Source: Cardiocondyla obscurior
Lineage: Eukaryota; Arthropoda; Insecta; Hymenoptera; Formicidae
DNA length: 64,000 bases
Direction of reading: 5' to 3'
NCBI RefSeq assembly: GCF_019399895.1
Contig: NC_091870.1
Coordinates: 4,832,001-4,896,000, forward strand
Positions 56,301 to 64,000 of this stretch are shown here, in pieces. The notes beneath the pieces are model-generated. The model did no database searches and was not told the origin of the DNA. It worked only from the letters and a program-made list of their open reading frames with translations. The position numbers and the translations under genes are program-made. Numbering within the stretch: the stretch's first letter is position 1; the number at the start of each line of letters is the position of its first letter.

Positions 56301-56520
56301 AGATATTTTAATAGTTTAGGCGAAGCTACTTGTACTTGTATGGCAATAGTACTATTTGAACATTCACAAGAAATGTGTGTAATAATCAGCTAGATTACTA
56401 AAAGATTGAGTATTCTAGCTGTCTAATTCACATATTTAATGTAAATGTTAAAATGTTACTGTGTCAAGTATCAACCATGGTACTTTTTACTTATAAAAGT
56501 CATAACTTATTCATTCATGT

Positions 56521-56890
56521 ATGTACCCAGTTAATAATTTAACAGCAAACTGTCAGCAATTTGGCACCAAACAGAGTCAAACTTTGACAACAAATTCCGT
56601 GCCATCTGGGTCCTCTATAGACACGTATTTTGCTCGCAAAGCTTGTCTACAAAACCTGACAGCAAAATGGCACCAAAAAGCGAGTAATACTTGGCGACAA
56701 AAGTCTGACGGTAAATTGTCGCCAAATAGCGAGCGAGTCTTGGCGCAAAAATCCCAACGGCAAATTGTCGTCAAATTACAGACAGGTCTTGACGACAAGA
56801 GCCCGACGGCAAATTGTCGCCAAAACTTGTTCGCTAATTGGCGGCAAAAGTCCGATGGCAAACTGAGACCAAACCTTGTCGCGATTAACT
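56521..56890. repeat. Degenerate minisatellite with TGGCGACAA/TTGTCGCCA units
   Basis: Units around TTGGCGACAAAAGTCTGACGG and CAAATTGTCGCCAAA alternate about six times over 370 bp with heavy divergence. Because the unit contains its own inverse (TGGCGACAA...TTGTCGCCA), open frames appear on both strands (56521-56913 plus, 56577-56861 minus). Neither has a recognised domain. Confidence 0.55.
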
Positions 56891-57600
56891 TCTTGCTTTT
56901 ATTATTTATGTAAGTACTATAATTTTCTAAATTACAAAAAAATTAAAAGTAATAAAACTATGTTATTAAATAATTATAAAATATACATAACATACAAAAA
57001 CTATTTACATTTTTTTTTACATTGTTCTATATCTGAAAACTGAAGCACAGATTTGAAAAGTGGTGTAGCCTCTCTTCTCGTGCATGTATAATGTTCCTAA
57101 AATTTCAAAGGTAAGTGTACCTGTAACAGAGACAAAATATTATAATTATTTAAACGTATATAATAATATAAAAGTAAAATATATTGCATTTGAGATGATG
57201 ATTCAATCGTTAAATTATTTAAAAATAGGCACTTAAAAGTACCGATTGTCCTCTCTCAAGAAGCAGGATTTTTTGTTGGCCTTAAAAAGAACCATTTACT
57301 GAAAAGTACGTATAAATAATATTAGTGTCCTGAAATTTGTATTATAAATTGTATTATAAATAATGTTTAGTAATTTTTTTCTACTCCCTGTAGCATTTCG
57401 TGCGCCCCGCGTTTTATGTCTTCCTGCATGCTGTATCCGTATTGCTGAATCTGTAAATTCAGATATTTAAATATTATTTAACATTACATTTTATATTAAA
57501 TTATAATATGTAAGACAAGTGACATTTTAATTTTGCGTTTTGTTTTTAGCGTAAAAGTGTTATGGACAAACGAAGTTTATACGTACAAATAATTTTATAT
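56891..57600. other. AT-rich sequence, no gene recognised
   Basis: No substantial open frame. A short exon-like block on the minus strand near 57447-57385 (acceptor AATTTACAG, then IQQYGYSMQEDIKRG) is open to a stop near 57370. It lies downstream of the DUF4806-like gene and might be an alternative last exon, without further support. Confidence 0.25.
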
Positions 57601-58170
57601 TTAGTTGTCTGATTCGTGTTCTCGAAATTCTTCTTCTGTATTAGCATCGTTGTCGTCGTCGTTCCACAAATTACGTTGTATCACTGGGCTGATCGCTGGT
57701 CTATGCTGGTTACGTTGCCGGTGCCTGTGTCGTTCTTTGGACGTCTTCAACGCGTCTCTCATATGCCGCTGGAACTCGGAGCGTTGGGGTCTCTCAAAAT
57801 TGGGATTGCGGCATATTGCGTCTGAAAAATTACAATACAAATGGTAAGTTGCAAGTTGAATTATAAGTACATTTTTAATACAACATTTATTACATATTTT
57901 TACTCGTGTAGATATTATACGTACCATATATTGCTTTTGTCAACCGTTTATTATAGAGGGCTGTTTTACCCTCTTCGCGATCCCACCAGGTTATAAGCGG
58001 TGCAAACGAGTCGTGCAAACTTTCTTTTACGCATAAATTGACAGCTTCCTTTAAGTTGAATCCTCCTATGTAGTGGAAATAATTGACCTTGTCGAGGCCT
58101 CTCGACTATTTCGCCGTCGTGTATTTCGGCGTTCCCGGATGTAGGTGGGATGCGAATAAATGAGTGCACT
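57601..58170 (-). pseudogene. DUF4806-like gene, C-terminal exons
   Basis: Two minus-strand exons join in phase: an upstream exon ending at 57925 (donor GTACGTATA) and a last exon 57821-57601 (acceptor ATTTTTCAG). The joined product includes HYIGGFNLKEAVNLCVKESL, WWDREEGKTALYNKRLTKAI and NPNFERPQRSEFQRHMRDAL, then a basic and acidic tail. The pattern of a conserved aromatic core before a short helical block resembles insect DUF4806 proteins, whose function is unknown. A one-base shift occurs near 58100 and the upstream part is cut by the BEL-2 LTR at 58185. Confidence 0.45.
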
Positions 58171-58184
58171 CGACTCGTTATAAT

Positions 58185-58576
58185 TGTTGAAAAAATATAA
58201 CTGTTTTATTTCTCTCAACTTCTCGAGAGATCTGCACGACTTCCGATGTACAGCGGATCGACAAATTAACAAATACACGCGCAATCTATTTTGACGACTG
58301 ACTCGCCCGATCGAGATCGCGTTTTTATATCCTCCTTCGCGGGTCCGGGCTTTTCGCGAGATCCTCTGTCTCATCGGTTTTAAAAAACGCGAGTTCGTTA
58401 GCCTCAGCTACCGTTAGCCTTGGCGGTATGACGTCGTATATAAATATTATCGATTTTGAACGACCTGCCTGACTGTTATCGCTTTTGTTAGGCGCCGCGA
58501 CTTTCCGTTTTTTCTCGAGGAGTTTTTTTTATTATAAATTCTACCGGTCAGTTACCGCTTCGATTATGTCCAAACA
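58185..58576 (-). repeat. BEL-2 3' LTR
   Basis: 392 bp, starting (minus strand) TGTTTGGACATAATCG directly after the polypurine tract and ending TTTTTTCAACA. An AATAAAAC signal lies near 58208 and a TATA-like ATATAAAAACGC near 58325 in minus-strand sense. The part 58203-58342 is repeated at 63861-64000 with about one difference. Confidence 0.8.
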
Positions 58577-58589
58577 TCCCGGCCCCCTT
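58577..58589 (-). promoter_or_regulatory. BEL-2 polypurine tract
   Basis: AAGGGGGCCGGGA on the minus strand directly precedes the 3' LTR and lies about 100 bp after the integrase stop. It is the expected plus-strand primer site. Confidence 0.7.
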
Positions 58590-58686
58590 GAAGTATTATA
58601 CTTCAATACCGTGGTCGTTATCCGTTATCGCAACGTTCGTCGTTTTTGCTCGCTCAATTTAAATTGGCTCGTCGATTAATATTGCA

Positions 58687-60531
58687 TTATACGCCAGTTG
58701 ACCGGTTGGGACGCTGTTCTTCTAACGGAAGGACCGCCAGTCTGGTTGTCGGTCTCGTTATCTCTCCCTTCTTAGTGCGGATGGTCGCGGTACGCACTAC
58801 TCCATCGGCTCCGGGATGCACCTCCTTTATCCTCCCCAGGAGCCACTGCAAAGGTCCGAGTCCGTGCTGCTGGACAACCACCATTTGTCCCACAGCTATC
58901 GGCGTCCCCCGGCTCGCTCGCCACTTTGTGCGTTGTATCAAGGTGTGCAGATACTCGTCTTTCCAGCGTTTCCAAAAATGCTGGCGCATCTGCTCGACAC
59001 GCTGCCATCGAAGTAGTCGTCCCTCCGGTATGTGCTGTAATCCTGGAACAGAAAAGCTGCACAGAGCCGCACCAATCAAAAAATGACCCGGCGTGAGGCA
59101 ATCTAGGTCCGTCGGATCCGCACTGAGCGGCGCAAGCGGTCTCGAATTCATAATTCCCTCGATCTCGCACAATATCGTGTACATTTCTTCGAAGGTGGCA
59201 TGCGCTTGACCCAAGACTCGGTTTAAGTGGGTCTTCGCGGATTTTACCGCTGCCTCCCACAATCCGCCAAAATGTGGAGCATACGGTGGTATGAATTTCC
59301 ACTCAATACCCTTTTCGCTCAGAAATTCGCGAATAGCCAGGGCCGTCGCCTCGCTCCGCACGCATTCGCGAAATTCCTTTAGCCGCTTTTCGGCTCCTAC
59401 AAACGTCGTACCGTTGTCCGAATACAGGCACGCCGGCTTACCGTGTCGTGATACAAATCGTTTAAGTGCCGCGATGAAGGCGTCGGAAGTCAAATCGCTA
59501 ACCAGTTCGATGTGCACGGCCTGCACGGTGAAACATACAAAGATAGCCAAGTATGCCTTCGTCAGCTTGGCATTTCGCCGCTTATGATCTTTAGGTAAAA
59601 TCGGGCCGGCATAATCGATGCCCGCATGCAAAAACGGTCGCGCTACATTCACTCGCTTGTTCGGCAAATCTGCCATAATGGCTTGTGACAGTCTCGGGTT
59701 GCATCGAAAACATTTGACGCAACGACGCACGACGCCCCGCACCACCGAGCGCGCAGCTATCGGCCAAAATCTTTGCCGGACGCTCGCGAGCGTCGTCTGC
59801 GCGCCGGCATGCAACGCGTTTACATGCTCTAATTGTATAATTCGCGTGGTCAACTCGTGGCGCTTCGGCAATAACATCGGGTGTCTCGCGTCAAACGGAA
59901 TTTCCGCGTTTTTTAGTCGGCCTCCCACGCGAATTATTCCGTCTTCGTCGATAAACGGTGTCAAATTAAAAACGCTACTTCGGCTATTTATTTCCCTATT
60001 CGCTTGTAAGGCCTCGTATTTCGGAGCAAAGGCCTCGCGCTGTACATTCCTTACAATTGTATATAATGCCTCTTTAAATTCCATCGGGGAAATTGTCACG
60101 CATCCTTTCTCTTTTTGTTTCCGCGATATTCGTCGGCAATAGGCTATTACGCGTACAATTTTGTTCAGGCTGGATATTTTTTCTAGCAGGATTTGCACCA
60201 CCCCCTTGTCTTGTATTCTAGAAACCGCGGCAATCACACGCTTCTGCTCCGGCATTTCTTTCGGCGCTTCTATTAATTTATTTGGCCATGCATTCTCGTC
60301 CGCGCGTAAGAAGGCAGGCCCGCTCCACCACATAGACGAGTCTATCAACTCTCTCACGTTCGTCCCGCGTGACAGCATATCCGCGGAGTTTTCGGCCGTC
60401 GGCACGTGCCGCCAATCGGTTATTTCTGTAATCGCTTGAATTTCTCCCACACGGTTAGCCACAAAGGCCTTCCATTTTCGGGAGGAGGATTTTATCCACT
60501 GCAACGTTATTGTGGAATTCGACCAGAGCAC
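58687..60531 (-). CDS. BEL-2 integrase with RNase H tail
   Basis: This 614-codon frame contains the RNase H end (LWSNSTITLQWI) and linker (NSADMLSRGTNVREL), then integrase zinc region (HALHAGAQTTLASVRQRFW, CVKCFRCNP), catalytic core with DYAGPI, YSDNGTTFVG and FGGLWEAAVKSAK (Asp, Asp, Glu in order) and a C-terminal DUF5641-type domain (VGQMVVVQQHGLGPLQW). It integrates element DNA. It is intact from the RNase H end to the stop but separated from the upstream pol by a stop and shift near 60565. The listed start is only the open-frame limit; the true protein is a cleavage product of a polyprotein. Confidence 0.85.
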   Translation of the reverse strand: MLWSNSTITLQWIKSSSRKWKAFVANRVGEIQAITEITDWRHVPTAENSADMLSRGTNVRELIDSSMWWSGPAFLRADENAWPNKLIEAPKEMPEQKRVIAAVSRIQDKGVVQILLEKISSLNKIVRVIAYCRRISRKQKEKGCVTISPMEFKEALYTIVRNVQREAFAPKYEALQANREINSRSSVFNLTPFIDEDGIIRVGGRLKNAEIPFDARHPMLLPKRHELTTRIIQLEHVNALHAGAQTTLASVRQRFWPIAARSVVRGVVRRCVKCFRCNPRLSQAIMADLPNKRVNVARPFLHAGIDYAGPILPKDHKRRNAKLTKAYLAIFVCFTVQAVHIELVSDLTSDAFIAALKRFVSRHGKPACLYSDNGTTFVGAEKRLKEFRECVRSEATALAIREFLSEKGIEWKFIPPYAPHFGGLWEAAVKSAKTHLNRVLGQAHATFEEMYTILCEIEGIMNSRPLAPLSADPTDLDCLTPGHFLIGAALCSFSVPGLQHIPEGRLLRWQRVEQMRQHFWKRWKDEYLHTLIQRTKWRASRGTPIAVGQMVVVQQHGLGPLQWLLGRIKEVHPGADGVVRTATIRTKKGEITRPTTRLAVLPLEEQRPNRSTGV

Positions 60532-60567
60532 TATTTTTTTCTTGCCGACCCCCCAAGCGGTGCAAAT

Positions 60568-62063
60568 TCACTCGAGCAGTCTTGCCAGCAACAAAGCCGC
60601 GCTCAACTCTAACCGCGGCAACGATACCGCTCTGACCGGCGCGACTCGTGACTTCGATGTTAATAATGCCACCCGGTGCCGTCCGCCCGCCTCGGTTACA
60701 CGCACGTATATACATGCACCATAGGCGCGCTCGCTCGCGTCACAAAAGCCGTGCATCTGCACTTCTTTTAATCCCTCAGTACCCACCCAACGCGGTACTC
60801 GCACACCTTTCAACTCGCGTAGCGGTCCACGAAAGTCGACCCATCGCTGGTGCAAATCCGGCGGCAGCGTTTCATCCCATCCGACCTCCGCTTGCCACGT
60901 CTCCTGCAAGACCAGCTTGGATACCACGATGAGCGGTCCCAACACGCCGAGCGGATCAAATAGACCGGCGATCTCGGCCAGTACTGTGCGTTTGGTTATC
61001 CGCCCCCCCCCCGCGCGCTATCGCCCGTCTCAATTATAAATTCATCTTTGCTGGGATCCCACTGGAGGCCCAGTATCTTGCGTTCGCCTTCGCCAGTTAA
61101 GACCGACAATTCTCCGCCGCCTTGCTCCTCACGCGGAAGCAATTCTACGTGGTTCGATAACCATTTACTTAGCTCTAATTTGCCACGTCTAAGTATCGCA
61201 ACTATTTGGTCTCGCGCGGTTATCGCTTCGTCCAACGTATCTGCTCCGGTGAGCAGATCGTCCATATAAAAATCACGCGTAATGCGCTTTGCTCCCACCG
61301 GGAATTCCGACTCGTGGGATTCTGCCAAGTGTTTTAGCACTCGTGTAGCGAGGAACGGCGCGGACGTCGTTCCGTATGTTACCGTGAGCAATTCGTATTC
61401 TTGAATCGCCTCGCACTCCGATCCGCGCCACAAAATACGTTGTAGTTTAGTCTGTGACGCGTCCACGAGTATTTGTCGATACATTTTAATAATATCGGCG
61501 GTAAATACATACCGCCACGTACGAAACCGAATTAAAAGTGAGGCTAATTCCTGCTGGATAGTCGGCTCCGTCAATAACGCCTCGTTCAATGACCGACCAC
61601 CGCTCGTCCGGCATGATGCGTCGAATACTACTCTCAGTTTGACTCCCGCCTCGGATTTCTTTAACACGCCGTGATGCGGTAGGTACAGCGATCCCGGCAT
61701 ATCCCGCTCTCGCGAATCAATTTTTCTCATATGCCCCAGACGTTCGTAATCTTGTATAAAACGAGCATATGCGTCTCTGAATTGAGCATCCCGGCGAAAT
61801 CTTTTTTCCAAGCCGAATAGCCGCCTCATCGCGATCTCCCGCGACTCGCCCAGTAGCGCTAAGGCCCCCGGTCTCACAGGCATCTTTACCGTATATCTTC
61901 CGTCTCTTCCTATCTGGACGTTCTCTAAAAAATGCTGCTCGCACATCCGCTCGTCTGCGGTTCCGCGTGAGGTTTCCGCAACCTCCTCCAGTTCCCAAAA
62001 ACGCTTCAAACTATCATGCAGCTCCGCGTTCGTAATAACGTAATAACCGCGTGTAACGCACAC
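60568..62063 (-). pseudogene. BEL-2 reverse transcriptase and RNase H
   Basis: Frame 62063-60996 carries the reverse transcriptase (LRVVFDASCRTSGG, TADIIKMYRQI, DFYMDDLLTGADT near 61265) and frame 60945-60568 the RNase H (MHGFCDASERAYGACIYVR near 60760, LPRLELSAALLLARLL). The two are shifted at a run of about 11 C (plus strand) near 61003-61012, and a TGA follows near 60562. The catalytic motifs are all present, so the homopolymer break may be recent or a sequence error. Confidence 0.82.
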
Positions 62064-62191
62064 GCTCCTGTGGGAGCGCCCCTTGTGTCCGCCGATCTAC
62101 CGGCCAAGACCCATCCCAGACGCGTCTTCTGTATTATCGGGTGGTCCTGCGTGGCGCGTATCCGGCCAACGCACACCAGATCCCAAAATAG

Positions 62192-62560
62192 TTAGGCCCC
62201 AATAAGCATGTCAATCGCGTCCGCCCGGTAAAACTGGGGGTCCGCTAATTGAATGCCCGGTGGTAATTTAATTTTTTCGCGCCGCAGAGAAACGGTCGGA
62301 ATCCGGCCCCTGATGTGATCGGTGACCACGCATTCGATCTCGGCTTCAAATGCACTCGTGCGCGAGCGTATCCGAACGCGAGCAACCCGAGTAGACTGAC
62401 TCGTTAATTTACCGACACCCGCTATAGTCAAGTTCACCGACCTACATGGTAAACATAATGCCTTCGCGGCCCCAGCCGTTATAAAGTTGGCCTGTGAGCC
62501 GGAGTCCAACAACACGCGAATAGTTTTTCGAGAGTTTTTTTTATCAAATATATATATGTA
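62192..62560 (-). pseudogene. BEL-2 protease
   Basis: The minus strand reads FDKKNSRKTIRVLLDSGSQA near 62530 with an intact retropepsin Asp-Ser-Gly, followed by NFITAGAAKALCL and ending ADAIDMLIGA at 62192. Reverse transcriptase continues after a one-base shift near 62190 (frame DLVCVGRIRATQDH). Upstream, the frame runs into the foreign segment at about 62560. Confidence 0.7.
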
Positions 62561-62890
62561 AGGATCTATCCTTATAGAGTTAACTAAATTACGCGCGCTA
62601 TGAGATCGATAAGTCAGATCTCCGTATGAATGACTGAGTGAATGATTGATGTGGCGATCAGCGTGATAAAGCACTTTATACTAATCAAAACGATAGGAAA
62701 ACTTATAAGAGTAATCCAGAGACAAATTTGTGAATAATAACATTGAATGTTGTTTCTTCGTTATTTACAGGTAGGGATTACTAATTAGATCAAGCTCTTA
62801 ATGTATTTTAATTAAAATAATAAAATATCTTCGTTATTTACAGAGAAACAATTCATGTTTTATTACACTAAAATAATATAATAAAAGAGA
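62561..62890. mobile_element. Unidentified 330-bp AT-rich insertion in BEL-2
   Basis: Gag ends in STAVIYI at one side and protease begins with YIYIFDKK at the other, so these few codons seem duplicated around the insert; the TATATA-type sequence at both junctions fits a target duplication. The insert is AT-rich in a GC-rich element, contains a direct repeat CTTCGTTATTTACAG at about 62756 and 62831, and has no coding capacity of its own. No terminal inverted repeats were confirmed. Confidence 0.45.
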
Positions 62891-63860
62891 TATTATATAT
62901 ATTACCGCGGTTGAGAGCAATACCTCTGAGGTGCCCCTTCCGGCCCCCTTGCGAGCGACCAACGCCGTCGCCTCACCCGACGCGGAACGCGACGTTCCCG
63001 CTGCGGATCCTTGCTCCCCCGCGCTCGATCTGGATTCCTCGTTCGATCCCCGCGGTAAGTGCAGCAAGGAATTATGCTTGCTTTTACAAATGCGACAGCT
63101 GCCCGACGGGCACTGGGCGGCCCTGTGTGACGCTGATCTGAGACAATTCAGACACAGCCCTCGTTTTTTAATTTCCGCGATACGCTGCACCACCGACAAC
63201 TCGACGAAATCCCGGCACGTGTACACGGAGTGATCGCCGCTACAATAGGAGCACCCGCTCGCCCCGGCCGTCGCGTGTAACGACTGACGTCTGCTCTCGG
63301 CCCGCGTCACCGCCCGCGAGTCCTCACGCCTTTGGCTTGTGACCTCACGCTTCGGCAGCGATTCTAATACCCGGCTACGGTGCGCCAAAAAATCTTTAAA
63401 CATTTTCATCGTGGGCAGTTCGGAGTTTTTCAGCGACGCATGCCATTCTCGGGCCGTAACCGCATCTAATTTCGTACTCAGCCAATACATTAAGACATCG
63501 TCCCATTTGTCGGAATCCCGTTTTAACGCCTTTAATGATAATAAATGTCGCGACACGCTGTCGCACATATTTCGAATTTTGACCGCGCTTTCCTTTATTA
63601 TCGGAGGAAAACACATAATCGCTTTTATGTGTGCGTACGCGATCGCTCTTTCGTTATTGTAGCGCTCGTTTATTAAATCCCAGGCGGCGTCGTAATTCGC
63701 CTCGGACACCTCCAACGCGTCTATCACGCCCAACGCCTCGCCTTCTAACGTCCCCTTCAGGTATTGCAATTTCTCTACCTTTGAAAGTGTGCTGTTGCTG
63801 TGCACCGCGGAGCTAAATAAGTCCCGATACGGCAGCCACTTGTCGTACTTCCCGTTGAAC
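62891..63860 (-). pseudogene. BEL-2 gag, 5'-truncated
   Basis: The frame reads FNGKYDKWLPYRDLF near 63840, AWDLINERYNNERAI, VKIRNMCDSVSRHLL and, near the C-terminus, CSYCSGDHSVYTC, LCLNCLRSASHRAAQC and CRICKSKHNSLLHL (zinc region, about 63250-63060). This is BEL/Pao gag with its N-terminal third missing; the frame begins in LTR-derived sequence at 63922, which encodes a foreign leader of about 20 residues. No stop codon interrupts the remaining part. Confidence 0.8.
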
Positions 63861-64000
63861 GTTTTATTTCTCTCAACTTCTCGAGAGATCTGCACGACCT
63901 CCGATGTACAGCGGATCGACAAATTAACAAATACACGCGCAATCTATTTTGACGACTGACTCGCCCGATCGAGATCGCGTTTTTATATCCTCCTTCGCGG
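63861..64000 (-). repeat. BEL-2 LTR fragment joined to gag
   Basis: These 140 bases match 58203-58342 of the 3' LTR with about one difference (CTCCG for TTCCG). They lack the last 18 bases of the LTR, the primer site, the leader and the gag start. It is probably the remainder of the 5' LTR after a deletion, or a second LTR inserted in gag; the window ends inside it. Confidence 0.7.

Larger units (their letters stand above)
58185..64000 (-). mobile_element. BEL/Pao LTR retrotransposon 2, partial at window end
   Basis: A minus-strand BEL/Pao element reads gag, protease, reverse transcriptase, RNase H, integrase, polypurine tract and 3' LTR (58185-58576). The domains are far better kept than in BEL element 1, but frame breaks occur near 62190, at a C-run near 61003-61012, and near 60565. 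A roughly 340-bp foreign segment interrupts it between gag and protease, and gag is joined at its 5' side directly to LTR sequence (63861). The element runs off the right end. Confidence 0.88.

Noticed and set aside
58772..59302. 176-codon minus-strand frame overlapping BEL-2 integrase
   Set aside because: It is an alternate-frame shadow of an intact integrase with recognised catalytic motifs.

Overview
The window looks like an accessory, transposon-dense stretch of an insect nuclear genome. An ant or another hymenopteran is most likely, judged from the mix of Ty3/gypsy, BEL/Pao, APE-type LINE, hAT, Kolobok-like and Tc1/mariner sequences, from spliced genes with short AT-rich introns, and from an arthropod-type fatty acid synthase exon. 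No bacterial operon, CRISPR array, rRNA or intact canonical tRNA is visible. Most open frames come from mobile elements, and many frames on the opposite strand are shadows.

Layout. 1-2.4 kb: unassigned DNA and a candidate long solo LTR. 2.4-3.5 kb: three palindromic MITE-like elements joined end to end, the last one cutting a gypsy integrase. 3.5-8.95 kb: a decayed minus-strand gypsy element with a 5' LTR and primer-binding site, itself inserted in the integrase of a decayed BEL/Pao element (8.97-14.96 kb) that carries a further ~1.9 kb insertion between gag and protease. 15-24.1 kb: a nest of minus-strand LTRs, a second degenerate gypsy (18.5-23.0 kb) and a Tc1 fragment. 24.5-29.6 kb: a minus-strand LINE whose Lys/Glu-rich coding makes the plus strand pyrimidine-rich; two solo LTRs with 4-bp target duplications are inserted in it. 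29.9-34.4 kb: three tandem ~1.45-1.5 kb units, each carrying the first coding exon of a fatty acid synthase on the minus strand. 34.5-41.3 kb: a nearly pristine plus-strand gypsy retrotransposon (near-identical LTRs, tRNA-Lys primer site, gag, a -1 frameshift signal, pol, an overlapping third ORF, polypurine tract, ACCA target duplication) inserted in a mariner transposase relic. 41.6-44.4 kb: a Kolobok-like DNA transposon flanked by TTAA. 44.4-49.0 kb: a 51-bp tandem repeat split by a structurally complete hAT element whose three-exon transposase carries Asn at the first catalytic Asp position. 50.0-55.3 kb: a seven-exon minus-strand gene related to Crypton-type tyrosine recombinases, with phase-compatible splice sites but about three frameshifts. 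55.6-58.2 kb: MITE-like, hairpin, tRNA-derived and minisatellite sequence plus a decayed DUF4806-like gene. 58.2-64 kb: a second BEL/Pao element, fairly well preserved, with a chimeric LTR-gag junction at its 5' side.

How the parts relate. The gypsy element at 34.5-41.3 kb is the only retroelement here that looks recently active. The insertion order can be read at several places: gypsy in mariner, hAT in the minisatellite, LTRs in the LINE, gypsy in BEL, MITE in gypsy. The two sequences that are not simple transposon debris are the fatty acid synthase exon array and the tyrosine-recombinase gene. All calls rest on reading the sequence and remembered family features; no database search was run.
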